This document shows, one piece after another, positions 1 through 10,252 of a stretch of DNA of 64,000 nt (its first letter is position 1; every line of letters starts with the position of its first letter). The translations under genes and the position numbers were made by a program. The stretch is from positions 37,564,169 to 37,628,168 of the forward strand of contig CM065695.1 in NCBI GenBank assembly GCA_017654935.2, in the 5' to 3' direction. Under the pieces are notes generated by a model. It was not told where the DNA came from, did not search any database, and saw only the letters and a list, made by a program, of their open reading frames with translations. Source of the DNA: Phymorhynchus buccinoides. Lineage: Eukaryota; Mollusca; Gastropoda; Neogastropoda; Raphitomidae.

Positions 1-298
1 TCTTCTTAAATCCCCTCCCACCCATCCCCACCCCCCTGCTTTCTCCCCTGCCATTGTCTGCTCTCTTCTCCCATCCCTTTTGCAGTGTTCTTTTTCATAA
101 GGAATCATTCTTTCGGTGCAATAAAAATAATTCTAACAAAAATATAAACTTATCCCTTTACCAAGCAAGGCAAAACTTTGCACTTCTTAAAATTGACTGG
201 GGAGATGGGAGAGGGGGTGTATAAGGATGGAGGTAGCAAAGGTACCATGTTATCAGTGCCATGTCATTTACATCTTGTATTCTTAGTTTCAGAACAAG

Positions 299-699
299 AT
301 GGGGGAGGGGGACAATAAATCAGTACATACTCTGATATTGTGTGCATTACAGCATACGGATTTGGTGATGGAGACTGAGCAGTCTGTGGATTCCAGTACA
401 GAGCAGGGACACAGGACTACAATGGAGGGTGAATTGCCCAACTCGTCCATTCTGCACGCCCCTGTTGACTCAAAAACAGAGTGTGGACATAATGCTACAA
501 CAGAAAGTGACTTTTTCCACTCGTCCATTCTACACTCCCCTGTTGATTCCAGTGTGGAGCAAGGACATAATGCTACAATGGAGAGTGACATGTTCCAGCC
601 GTCCTTTCTCCACTCCCCTGCCTTCCTTCTGTGGAGACAAGTGGGAGAACAGCATGGGCTGCACACCAATGAGGACATTGCCTGCTACCTCCTCAAAGT
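299..699 (+). CDS. Gene 1, exon A (linker and LLWRQVGEQHGL module)
   Basis: This is the first visible exon of cluster gene 1. The reading frame is open from ATG 299; a second ATG at 368 begins METEQS, the start shared with gene 2. The exon ends with a phase-2 donor (AAAGT/GTGAGT, last base 699). Its C-terminus, FLHSPAFLLWRQVGEQHGLH followed by TNEDIACYLLKV, is nearly invariant in all four paralogues. The preceding 26-residue segment (VDSS..EQGHNATMESD..) is present three times here and once in the others. The true 5' boundary is unclear: the acceptor used by genes 3 and 4 (AA after the AG, phase 1) has no obvious match, so this may be an internal exon with a different acceptor or a first coding exon. 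THAP exons, if present, lie left of the window. Confidence 0.75.
386..619 (+). repeat. Coding 78-bp tandem triplication in exon A of gene 1
   Basis: Three head-to-tail 78-bp units (386-463, 464-541, 542-619) each encode 26 residues starting VDS and ending LH(A/S)P. Genes 2, 3 and 4 have one unit. The units have diverged in sequence but keep frame. Confidence 0.85.
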
Positions 700-1669
700 G
701 TGAGTACCGTGGGGTACATGGTGGGGACTTAAGTCTGTAGGTGGGGTTTCTTTCGACAGTTTCGTGCTGGGTTAATGTCATAAATGAGTTGTAGAGTCTT
801 AACTCATTCAAGTCGTTCCAGCCATATATGTCCGGAATTAATAGGTAGCTGTCAATTTGATGCATTTGCTTCAAGGGAAGTAAATATGTTTGCACACCAT
901 ACCTTGGTCACTTCTAATCTTGCTTCGCTCCCTTAGATCACAATTTTCTTTGCCTCTGTAGTGGTTTGTTGTGGGGGAACCAGTCAGTGTAGAAAGTTTT
1001 TCTATGTAAAGTCTATATATAAAAAAAGTCTGATCTACCACTTCCCTATGTCTAAACCTGAAGTAAAAACCCGTAATGTTCTTTCATTTCTCCTTTTGTT
1101 TATGTCTGTTTTGTTCATGTGCATGGCTGGAGTGATTTGTGAGGTTTTTTTTAATAATTCAAAATCGCTGCGATGTGAATGAGTTAATTGAATAGAAGTC
1201 CATGTGTGCTTGTGTATGTGTGTGTCACTGTGTATTCTTCACTTTGACTTCTCTGTCTCTTGTCCTTTCAATATTTACATTGTTCTTTCTTCCAGTTTCT
1301 TTTCTTTTTTTCTTCTTCTTTTTGTGTATATGAAACTCTGGGTTATCTCATGGCTTTACGCTTATGTTGTCATTTCTTTTTTATTTAGTTTCGTTTAATC
1401 TCGACATGTTGACTTTGTCCCCATTTGAGCCACACCCAAGATTGTCAGATTACAGACTGCTAAATCAGCATCAAGTTTCACCCCATCATCTTGTTCTTTT
1501 ACCCCAGCATATAATATACTATGCTAGAGTGAAGTCAATCTTGTTTTAAGCTATTCAATGCCTTTTCAAAATGACTTTGATGAATGTAGAAATGTGGCTT
1601 CATTTTCCCTTTATTTAATAGAACCCCTTTCTGAAGTTCCAGTCTGATGGACTCTGCTCTGTTTTCCAG
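700..1669 (+). other. Intron A-B of gene 1
   Basis: Bounded by GTGAGT at 700 and TTTTCCAG at 1669. It is T- and CT-rich with no convincing coding content. Short stretches resemble the equivalent introns of genes 2 to 4, as expected for tandem duplicates. Confidence 0.7.
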
Positions 1670-2252
1670 CCACCAGGACACATCCAAGCTGTTCCCATCG
1701 GGTCTGGCTGTGTGTGAGACGTGTGGGAATCCTCTGGCTGTCACCTGCACATGTTGTCATTGGACAATCCAAGTCCAGAATATGTGTGGCAATGCGCCTA
1801 AACAATCATCTTGCAGCAGTCCACCTAAACAGTCACCTTGCAGCAGTCCGCCTAAACAGTCACCTTGCAGCAGTCCGCCTAAACAGTCATCTTGCAGCAG
1901 TCCGCCTAAACAGTCACCTTGCAGCAGTCCGCCTAAACAGTCATCTTGCAGCAGTCCACCTAAGCGATTATCTTGCAGCAGTCCGTCTGAACAGCCATCT
2001 TGCTGCAGTCCACCTGAACAGTCATCTTGCAGCAGTCTGCCTGTGCAGTCGTCACTGACACCTGACATTGATGTTGCTGGCACTGACGTGAAGAAGGAGA
2101 GAGATGACGGTGGTGAATGGAAAAGAACCCACAGCAGTGATGAAGTGGAAGAGAGCGATAGTAATGAGGAGGAAGACATTGATGATGGTTCCCCCTTTCC
2201 TTCTGCTTCTCCTTTGTCGGAGGAAGAAATAGTGACAGCGAGTGAGATGCAG
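1670..2252 (+). CDS. Gene 1, exon B (CxxC-CxxC knuckle, Pro/Ser/Cys repeats, acidic tail)
   Basis: The acceptor TTTTCCAG precedes base 1670, and the exon supplies the third base of a codon split with exon A; the donor CAG/GTGAGT gives phase 0. The start HQDTSKLFPSGLAVCETC leads into C-x2-C-x7-C-x2-C (CETC..AVTCTCC), likely a small zinc knuckle, followed by WTIQVQ. Nine copies of a nonapeptide of the type PKQSSCSSP follow, then VKKERDDGGEW and an acidic stretch ending SEMQ. The exon is 583 bp against 346-367 bp in the paralogues; the excess is almost all the repeat. I do not recognise a named domain. The four cysteines are kept in all four genes, so the knuckle is probably real. Confidence 0.85.
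1797..2039 (+). repeat. Coding 27-bp minisatellite, 9 copies
   Basis: Nine 27-bp units encode PKQS(S/P)CSSP and variants. The first six are almost identical; the last three (PKRLSCSSP, SEQPSCCSP, PEQSSCSSL) are diverged. Genes 2 and 3 retain about one degenerate unit and gene 4 only a stub. Confidence 0.95.
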
Positions 2253-3491
2253 GTGAGTTAAATCTTTCTTCATCAGCCTTTTTTTCAGCTAAGATTTTCC
2301 GTCAAGCTTATCTTGGAATAGAAAAGATGATGTTTGCAACATCGAGGATTCCTTTATAGCATGTATAATATTACATGTAACTCTTCTTGCATTCGCCCAG
2401 TACAACATTCTACACTCCCACCAAATACAAAGACATTCACTGCCTAGTACCCTGTCATGTGTTTGTCTATTTTTAGAGCTTATGTCAGTGACTTTTCCAT
2501 AAAAGCAACACAATGCACTCAGAAAAAAAAGTTATTCCCCTCTTGTCGGTTGAGATGCAACGGACAACCAAGAACATAAAAAAACACATGGCGTTAGAAG
2601 AGTTAGGCCTATCCTTATCTCTTAAAGCTAAGAACATAAGGTCACTGGATAACAGATCCTGAGTGAGTAAATGCCTTTTAGTGACAGAGGTGTTAAATCA
2701 GAGTGGTGTCAAACGGCGACTGTGTCGGTGAAAGGGTTAACATGTGTTTGTGAGAGAAAGAAAGAGGGAGAGGTTGGAAGGGAGAAAATAAAATAAGAGA
2801 AAGAAAAAGAGATTTTTGAGAAGAAAGAGTTGAGAAGTCGTGGACTGTGATGTTCAATTTACGAAATGGCAGCCACATAAACATAATCACTGTGAATCAC
2901 TTTTTAATATTAATATTATAATGAAGACACCATTGTTTTCAAAGATAATGGATGGATTTAAACCAAAATAGGTAAAGTGGGAAAGTCTCAATTAAGGATT
3001 TTTTTTTGTAAAATATTTATTTAATCAATATTGTCATACTGGTACAGGAGATTTTTTAACCAAAAAAACACAATGTCAAAAATTATCTCCCTTGACTTTC
3101 ATCAGTATGTCTTAATTGATAAAAGTCGAGGGAAAGAATTTAATTTTTTTAACTTGGAGCATAAAAATAAAATGTATCTTTCCTTTATATTTTCATTTTA
3201 TATTGTGTGTAGTTTCAATTTTTGTTTTAATCTTTGCCTGGAACTGGGAGTACGGTTCATATGGCTCTACCGTCTTGTGAGTTTTTGTCTTGTCAAAAGA
3301 ATATTATACACTATTATTGGTCACATTTTTCTGCAATATTCTAGCTTGGGTGCATTTTTTTTTCCAAACTATTATCTTTCAGTAATCCTATGAAAACTAA
3401 AGTCGTTCATATGTTCAAACGAAGTCATTAGTTTTATTTTGCTTGTTATTCTTGTTGTTTTCATCTTCAATTATTGCTGCTCATGTTACAG
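2253..3491 (+). other. Intron B-C of gene 1
   Basis: Runs from GTGAGT (2253) to TGTTACAG (3491). It contains a remnant of a TTAA-ended element (2603-2740). Around 2925-3130 an AT-rich stretch shares words such as TTTCAAAGATAATGGATGGA with the reverse complement of about 48900-49010, so it is an old interspersed repeat. No coding content seen. Confidence 0.7.
2603..2740. mobile_element. Right half of a TTAA-ended MITE (family 1)
   Basis: Matches the right halves of the elements at 34508-34758 and 56625-56874 (shared words TTAGGCCT, GCCTTTTAGTGACA, GGTGTTAAA) and ends GGTGAAAGGGTTAA. The left end is degraded. Confidence 0.7.
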
Positions 3492-5261
3492 GAAAGATGT
3501 ACGGAGTCAAGGCAAATGCTTGAGACTGCAGAGAAATCACAGCCTGTGTATTGCGACCAGACAACTCAACATAGCGTTCCAGATTTAGACGATGCAGCGA
3601 TGGCTACAGACAAATTTCTGCCTGAGTACTGCAACCAAGCAACTTGTTATAAAGTTGTAGATTCAGAAAATGTCGCAGAGGCTACAGTCAGGCTTGGGTG
3701 CCGTGACCAAACTACTCAGCACAGAGCTGAAGATTTAGAAGATATATCACAGCAGCATCCTGTGTGCTTCAACCAGGCTACACAATACAATCTTCCCCGT
3801 TCACATCAGTCTGGCATCACCAAATCTGGTCTCTCGCTTCAGCTGGGTGGCAAGAAACAGTTTCATTGTGATGTGTGCAGGAAAACATTTTTAAATTTCA
3901 AATGTTTAAAGCAACATAAAATGACTCATAGCAGCAATAAACCCTTTGCATGTGATGTGTGCTTCAAGACATTCCATAGGAATTACAGCTTGCAGGAGCA
4001 CAAGAGGGCGTTTCCCTGTGACAAATGCAGCAGGAGCTTCAAAGAGAAGGACAGTTTAGCTGTTCATAAAATACGCCATGAGAAAAAACATCCCCGTGAA
4101 TGTCTTGGTGATTTGCAGAAGACCCCGGAAAAGACATTGTTTACGTGTGAGTTATGTAAAATGAACTTCAGAGGAAAGAACGGTTTAACTGTACATATGA
4201 AACACCATGAGAGAAATTCTACTCCCATTAGTTGCCCTTGGTGTGATAAGACATTTTTCTTGAAGAGTCACTTTGAAGACCATGTACTGACCCACAAAGA
4301 TAAGAAATCTTTTGTGTGCAAACTGTGTGACAAGAGCTTCAGGGATTCATTTTCTTTGAAATGCCACATGAAAAAGCACACAGGTCAGGAATCCCATTTG
4401 TGTGAATACTGCGGAAAGCTTTTCACACAGGGTAGTCAGTTGCGAATGCATGTTAGGATCCATACAGGGGAGACACCCTATGTGTGTCAAGTGTGTAAAG
4501 CGACTTTTAAAACTAGTGGTGCTTTGCGGTACCACAGACTAGTCCACACTGATTCGGTTTATACCTGTGAAATATGTCAGAAAACCTTCACTCAGGAGCG
4601 CTATTTAAAATCTCACATGGTAATTCATTCGCAGACTGACTGGAAAGCCAACAAGTGTGATCTGTGCAGCAGGGCATTCAGGTGGCCCAGTGAGTTAAAG
4701 TACCACAAAATGGCTCACAATGGGATTCTGGCTGACCACACAACTTCTTCCTCAGAAGTTCAGCAAAACCCAAGAAAGCATTTGTGCCATAACTCTTCTA
4801 CAAATGTTCAGCGTAATCAGAAGAAGTACATGTGTGACTTGTGTGGCAGGTCATGTTACTCGCCAGGTGAATTACATTTGCACAAAAAGTTCCGCCATTT
4901 TGGAGAGAGTCCATTTCAGTGTGACGTGTGCAACAAGAAATGCTCATCTTTCCAAAGCCTAAACGGACATAAGAGAATCCATACAGGGGAGAAACCTTTT
5001 GTGTGTTCTACGTGTAGCAAAGCTTTCTCGTCACATAGCAATTGTCAGAGACACCAACGAGTTCACACAGGGGAAAAACCTTTCAAGTGCACTTTATGTA
5101 GCAAGAGCTATACACAGTCTGAAGGTCTGAAAGTTCACATGTTGGCTCATGCTGATGTAAAACCCTTTCAATGTGATGTCTGCTTCAAGGCATTCAGAGA
5201 AAGGGGGACTCTAAGAAATCACAAGCAAATTCATTTTAGAGACGATTCTGGTGGAACCTGA
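3492..5261 (+). CDS. Gene 1, exon C: 15-finger C2H2 array and stop
   Basis: The exon starts after TGTTACAG in phase 0 with ERCTESRQML, shared by genes 1 to 3, and runs 590 codons to TGA at 5259-5261. About 120 residues of acidic linker contain repeated CDQTTQH-like motifs. Fifteen C2H2 units follow, the first FHCDVCRKTF and the last FQCDVCFKAF, ending NHKQIHFRDDSGGT. Finger 2 is damaged: its second histidine has been lost in a short deletion (QEHKRAFPC, where gene 2 has QRHMKVHGRKLFPC). Finger 11 has H-x4-H spacing (HKKFRH). TGEKP-type linkers occur mainly in fingers 12-14. The product is expected to be a nuclear DNA-binding protein. Its target cannot be read from sequence alone. Confidence 0.92.
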   Translation, partial: ERCTESRQMLETAEKSQPVYCDQTTQHSVPDLDDAAMATDKFLPEYCNQATCYKVVDSENVAEATVRLGCRDQTTQHRAEDLEDISQQHPVCFNQATQYNLPRSHQSGITKSGLSLQLGGKKQFHCDVCRKTFLNFKCLKQHKMTHSSNKPFACDVCFKTFHRNYSLQEHKRAFPCDKCSRSFKEKDSLAVHKIRHEKKHPRECLGDLQKTPEKTLFTCELCKMNFRGKNGLTVHMKHHERNSTPISCPWCDKTFFLKSHFEDHVLTHKDKKSFVCKLCDKSFRDSFSLKCHMKKHTGQESHLCEYCGKLFTQGSQLRMHVRIHTGETPYVCQVCKATFKTSGALRYHRLVHTDSVYTCEICQKTFTQERYLKSHMVIHSQTDWKANKCDLCSRAFRWPSELKYHKMAHNGILADHTTSSSEVQQNPRKHLCHNSSTNVQRNQKKYMCDLCGRSCYSPGELHLHKKFRHFGESPFQCDVCNKKCSSFQSLNGHKRIHTGEKPFVCSTCSKAFSSHSNCQRHQRVHTGEKPFKCTLCSKSYTQSEGLKVHMLAHADVKPFQCDVCFKAFRERGTLRNHKQIHFRDDSGGT

Positions 5262-5700
5262 ACTTTTTAGAGTATTTCATGTTACCTGAAACTAAATCAA
5301 ATTATTTTTGCCATTGGTTGATATCAACCTATTGTAGACGCTGATAGTAAAGTGAGAGCTGTACCATCAGTGATTTTCAAATGGAAAATCATGGTATTAT
5401 ATTGTTCAGTCTCTGGTGGAAGACCTATGACTCTCAAACTAGTTGAGATTTGCACTGGCTGTTTGTGCTGCAGCCTTTGGGGACCTTCCCCAACGCCAGT
5501 TGTCATCAAATCCATTTGGTAGAGAGTGGGAAAGTTCCTAGGGGAAGGTAAATCTACTTTTAAATAAATAAGGCTAAGTCATCCAAAATAATAGCTGCCC
5601 TCTCTACTATGGTTGGAAACAGCACACCTGAAATCAGTAATTTACCTGTTCATAACACATTTTAACCTTATTTTGTATGCTAAGTAAGTATACTACATGA
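5262..5700. repeat. 3' flank of gene 1 with an interspersed repeat
   Basis: The 3' UTR is not delimited. About 5450-5615 matches about 46800-46975 on the same strand (shared words ATCAAATCCATTTGGT and AATAGCT.CTGCCC), so it is an unclassified short interspersed repeat. AATAAA at 5563 could serve as a polyadenylation signal but lies inside that repeat. Confidence 0.55.
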
Positions 5701-5739
5701 AACTGTTGAAACTGCATTTATTTCATTCATTCATTCTCT

Positions 5740-5877
5740 CTCCCCCCCCCCCCCCTCCCCTCTCTCTCTCTCTCTCTCTCTGTGTCTCTGTGTCTCTGTC
5801 TCTCTCTCTCTCTCTCTTCGCCGAAGGCAGCCAACTTCATCGTATTAAAGATTATCTCTCTCTCTCTCTCTCTCTTC
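5740..5877. repeat. Poly-C and (CT)n tracts
   Basis: A run of C is followed by (CT)n, then a short CGCCGAA..CAGCCAACTTCAT piece that appears twice between CT tracts. The open frames across it are low-complexity artefacts. Confidence 0.9.
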
Positions 5878-5975
5878 GCCGAATCAGCCAACTTCATTGG
5901 CTTGACGTCATGATCTTATCAGTTCCCGATTAAGAACAACAGTTCACCAAGCTCACAATTCCAGCTTTGTTGCAC

Positions 5976-6096
5976 ATTCTCACTTTGCACACAGTGTCGG
6001 CACAATTCCGGAATTGTCCGTGAAAGGGGGGCAATTATAGAATCGGTTGCGCGAAGTTGGAATTCTCACTTTGTCCCGTCCAATTCTGGAATTGTA
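5976..6096. repeat. Direct repeat with 14-bp perfect palindromes
   Basis: ATTCTCACTTTG occurs at 5976 and 6062. Each copy is followed by a palindrome: CAATTCCGGAATTG at 6003-6016 and CAATTCTGGAATTG at 6081-6094 (one central mismatch). The surrounding 300 bp are more GC-rich than their neighbours and contain an E-box CACGTG near 6193. No gene is visible here. Confidence 0.7.
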
Positions 6097-6109
6097 CCGC
6101 ATTCCGAAA

Positions 6110-6278
6110 ACGCGCAGAATAAATATACACGCTGTCTTCATGCCTAATTTGTGCTAGAATAAACGCCTCTGCACTGCGGTTTAGCGCCAACACACGTGCT
6201 TTCTCCCCGTTGTTTGTCCTGGGGTCCAAAAATAGACGAGTGGGCGGAGCGATCTCGCAGATTCGCAACCATCACACA

Positions 6279-6311
<33 letters not shown>

Positions 6312-6743
6312 ACGCTTTTTGCTGCTTTGAAATGGACTAGTTTGTTTTTCCCAAGAGAGTTGTAGTACATTGGTTATGCCTTTGATATTGTCTTACTTCG
6401 TTTATAAGTATGAATGCACGGCACGTAATTTGTGTGTGACTATTGTTATTTCAATATAATCTCTTTGTTTTGATATTGTTTGTGGACCGACTTTGTGTTG
6501 GGTAATATGAGGCTTTTGTATCAGTGCATCTTTGTACAATCATGCATATGCCTATTCATCTATGCATCTGTTATTCAATAAAATTCTTGTTGTTTCTGGA
6601 ACTGAAGTTATGTGTGCTTTGAAGCAAGAGGATGTGTTTAATGGTCAGTTTTATTTTGGTGTGTGTGCGCGCATGTGTGTGTGTGTATGTGTGTGGTCAT
6701 CTGTGGTTTTAATCTTATAATATAACGGAAGTTGTTTGAGGTT

Positions 6744-6824
<81 letters not shown>

Positions 6825-7335
6825 AACAGAAGGACACCCTGTCTCGCTTAGAACAAAACTGATATTTCCACACACCTTCCTGAAGTATGAGCAAGGCAAA
6901 ACAGGGTTCATTCCAGTTTAGAATAGTATAGAGAGGTAAGAGTTTGATTATGACAGACAGAGAAATGCATTCTGCTTCAAACTACTGGGTCGATGCAACA
7001 TAAAGCTCACCCACCCTGGTAACTTCTTTTGGTGTTGTGGGACACAGAAGTTTCTGTCATGGGCAGAGGAGTATAGAGAGCTCATATGGGAGTGTATAAT
7101 TCAAAGAGTTGATTGAGATATGGAAAATCACTGTTTGGAATTATAGTGAAACAGATGAAAGCGATTTTGTATTGAATTGTCTGAGAGATAGGTAATCAGT
7201 CCAACGGGGCTAAAAGAGCAGTGAGATGATCACACTTGAACGCCATTTGGATGAAATGAGATGCACAATTTAAGATCATTCGTTTTTTTCACTACTATTA
7301 TAGTAGATATTTTGCAAAATAAACACATTTAAAAA
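6110..7335. other. Non-coding stretch with CA/CG and CA/GA microsatellites
   Basis: Holds (CA)n(CG)n at about 6273-6311 and (CA)n(GA)n at about 6746-6823. The rest is AT-rich with no supportable gene. Confidence 0.7.
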
Positions 7336-7337
7336 CA

Positions 7338-7470
7338 AATCTTTTTCTTCTTCTGCATTCCCAGGCCTTATGGCCACAATGGGGGAGGTACTATGTGTCC
7401 GTTTTTTCACTACCGGGTCATCCCGCTGCATTGAGCCAACACATTCTGATTCTGAAGAAGCTCAAAGCAG
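7338..7470. repeat. Interspersed repeat, GCATTCCCAGGCC..TATGGCC type
   Basis: Corresponds to the reverse complement of about 26990-27110 (shared TATGGCC, TATGTGTCCG, CCCGCTG and ACATTC.GATT). The second half also resembles about 13200-13250. Class unknown. Confidence 0.55.
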
Positions 7471-8483
7471 AACATTATTTGGAACGGGGGGAGGCAGGAG
7501 AAGAAAAGAATATGGAATATGATACCATTGCCTAGCAATTGAACATATGGATATATATGCATAATTAAAGGACATTTTGAAAGCTGTTCAGAACTTTTAC
7601 TATCAGTCTATACAGTTTTTAAGTAAAAACGAAAGACTGAACTATGCATAAAAGTAATTTCAAAATCCTTGTGTCTAATTGATTTCAAATAAACTCTGAA
7701 ACTTTATACCTCTCCAGAGGAAGATAAACTCTGAAACATCATGCCTCCACGTACCCTCCATAAACGGGGGGGGGGGGGGGGGGCGAACTTGAAAGGAGTA
7801 ACTGTGTATGGTAACAAGCTTTATGCCACATCACTGATCAGTATCCAACAGGACACATCCGAATCAGGTAATATCCCATTGTATTTATTTGATGTGATTC
7901 TATGCATAGGTTCACAACATATAGTCCAGGAACTAACAGACGGGAAACAAAAACATGCGTGAATGAGTACATATCACCCTTGCACGCTGGTCTAACTTGG
8001 TTGATGTCCATGGCATAGCCATAGCATAACATGAATACACTGTAGGCTTTTGACTTCAGCCTTTTGCCCTCAAAATACATTTGGATTATTTTTGTATAGT
8101 AAGGCATTTTACTGATGACTTCAGTCTAAGGCATCTGCGTTTTACTGTTCATATATGTATGTTAACTGAATACACTTTATTCTGAAAATGCTCGTGTGCA
8201 ACATTTTAAAATGAATTCAATGAAATAATCTGTACAGGAGCTAAATGCATAGGTATGCGGGGGATGTCTTTAGCAATACCAAGCTCCTAGCAGAACATCA
8301 TCAGTAGTCTCCAAAATCCCCTGAAGACGGAGTGTGGATACCCACATGGCGGGGTTATCCAAAACGGTCACCCACGTAATGTTCTCCTCTATAGCTGTAC
8401 TACAGAGTTCAAGTGCTTTTGCTGTTGGGATGATCCCTACAGTCGTTTAGCCAGGGTAAGCCAACAACAACGCCCACAAAAGC
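7471..8483. other. Intergenic DNA, no gene seen
   Basis: AT-rich DNA with a G-tract at 7768-7783. Nothing beyond short chance frames. Confidence 0.6.
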
Positions 8484-8562
8484 GAGATTCAGTATTTCAC
8501 AGGGCAACAAGTGTTCTGGCCAGGGGAAAAAAACACGTTCAAGGGAGACAACGCGCGAAACT
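8484..8562 (+). promoter_or_regulatory. Conserved upstream block of gene 2
   Basis: Contains ATTTCACAGGGCAACA, then 26-30 bases later TTCAAGGGAG..AA.GC.CGAAACT. The same block lies upstream of the THAP start codons of genes 3 (28286-28357) and 4 (53292-53366). It probably marks the promoter or 5' UTR of the ancestral gene; transcription start sites are not visible. Confidence 0.55.
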
Positions 8563-8955
8563 AAGAAAGATGGTCGGACGATTCCAGAAGGTAAACTATA
8601 TTAGACTGGTTCCATTTCAGATCAATCAGCTTAGTTAAAGAGTAGTAAGCAAATCTGAGTCAGAAGTGTCAAATAGCTTTTTCTGATGGATTAAGGTATG
8701 CTGAATCCATTGTTTCCATTTGACTTAGCAGTTTTGCGTCGTTCATGAGATATAATTAATTATTCAAAATGGTGTCCACGCAAACCTGTCACGCTACCAC
8801 CAGCGACACTGTCACTTGACTCGGCAGGCGTCATGGCGCTTAGTGTACTATAGAGGGGACTTCAGACACTTTATTTTACATGGATAAGAATTTAGGCTGG
8901 GCCTAGTCTTCCATTCTGCCCTTGATTCTAAGCAAAATTATTATCCTTTTACATG
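8563..8955. other. Region where gene 2 THAP exons would be expected
   Basis: I searched this stretch and on to 12400 for the THAP signatures (WCAA..C, DHFED, AVPTLF) in all frames and found none. AAAGATGGTCGG..AAG/GTAAAC near 8577 could be a tiny first exon but has no THAP similarity. Confidence 0.5.
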
Positions 8956-9177
8956 ATATAGCAAACGGAGTATTATAATTCTAAATTCCTGACTATTTTG
9001 GCTCTATGTTTTCCCAATAATATCTCATCCTATCTCTAGTATCAGTATCTACCCTACGGCCTATGTTTGCTGAACTTATTTTCTTTCTTTTTTGTACTAC
9101 CCCCTAAAGTGCAGCAGAATCTTCAGCGTGATGAAATTGGCTGCCTAAGCCAAGTCAAAGAAGAAGAAGAAGAACAT
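8956..9177 (+). repeat. SINE-like repeat with (GAA)n tail
   Basis: The 3' part CCCCCTAAAGTGCAGCAGAA..CTTCAGCGTG..TTGGCTGCCTAAG followed by GAAGAAGAAG recurs at about 30990-31072 (+) and 51335-51445 (-). A shared 3' end with a simple trinucleotide tail fits a retroposed SINE or LINE tail. Its 5' end is not defined. Confidence 0.65.
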
Positions 9178-9189
9178 ATAACTAATAGT

Positions 9190-9830
9190 AATACTATATT
9201 TTAGTATAAACCAACATTGAGACACAGAAAAATCGTCAACAGAAACAGCAAACAGTAGCAGAAATGCGAACAGTGACATGGTTGGCAGAGCATCAAGATC
9301 AGTTATAAGAACAATTTAAGAAAAACAGAAAACCAACCAAATAAACAAACATAAAATAAGAACAAAAAGGAAAAAAACCAAAAAAACACTACTTCCACCA
9401 CAAATTACTTCTACTACTATTACCACTCCTACCTACTACTATTACTACTACTACCACCATCGCCACCACACTACTACTTATACTACTACTACTACTACAA
9501 CATAATAGTACTATTTAAAACAAATATTAAAACATAGAACAATCATCAGCAGAAACAACATACAGTAGCAAAAATACAACAGTAATATGATAGGCAGAGC
9601 ATCAACACCAGTAATAAGAACAAGCAAAACAGAAAACCAAACGATCAAATAAACAAACATAAACATTATTTAAGAAAACAACACTAGAACACAACACTTT
9701 CATAATTTACATCTGCTACTATCAGTATCATCACTCCTACTACTATTACTACTACTACCACCATCGCCACCACACCACCACCACTACTACTACTATTACT
9801 ATCACCATTTCTAATAATCATAGCATCATA
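9190..9830. repeat. Degenerate ~305-bp tandem duplication with ACT trinucleotide tracts
   Basis: Two diverged copies (about 9190-9500 and 9510-9830) share the order ..GGCAGAGCATCAA.., AACAGAAAACCAA, AATAAACAAACATAAA, (ACT)n, ACCACCATCGCCACCACAC. AC-rich and non-coding. Confidence 0.7.
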
Positions 9831-9989
9831 ACACAAGTAGTTTAATGTCAATGAAATAAAAAAGCAAAATAATCAGAAAAGAACAATTACATAAGCAGAG
9901 CTCTTAACATCAATCAAATTTTAAAGAAAAATCAGAAAAAAACAAAGTTGCACAATCAGTCTAAACCTACAAAGATTGTTCTTGTGTGG

Positions 9990-10250
9990 TGCATTGAATA
10001 ATCATACAGTTTTATTGAATGGAGTTAAGGAGATGCCCATGCAGATTAGATTTGAAATTTGATACTGAATAACTTGCTTTTACAACTGAAGAAAGTGAAT
10101 TCCAAACGTGTGGCCCTGAGAAAGAAAAACTGCTTTGAAAAGGTCAATTCGGGTGCGTAGCAAAACATAATTATCAGAACGATAACTACATGTGGAAGGA
10201 GTGAGGAGATTTACTAGGTATTGGGGCGTCAGGTTAGTGTGAACTTTATA
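9990..10250 (-). mobile_element. LINE ORF2 C-terminal fragment (antisense)
   Basis: The minus strand encodes, with breaks, LTPQYLVNLLTP, then LSGPHVWNSLSS and FKSNLHGHLL, the typical C-terminal tail after the reverse transcriptase of CR1/L2-type LINEs. Only the 3' end remains. Confidence 0.7.
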
Positions 10251-10252
10251 CA

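Noticed and set aside
1797..2039. Regular repeat resembling a CRISPR array.
   Set aside because: Tandem units without spacers, in frame within an exon of a eukaryotic gene.
1714..2179. Alternative-frame and antisense open frames over gene 1 exon B.
   Set aside because: Produced by the 27-bp repeat, whose length is a multiple of 3, so all frames stay open.
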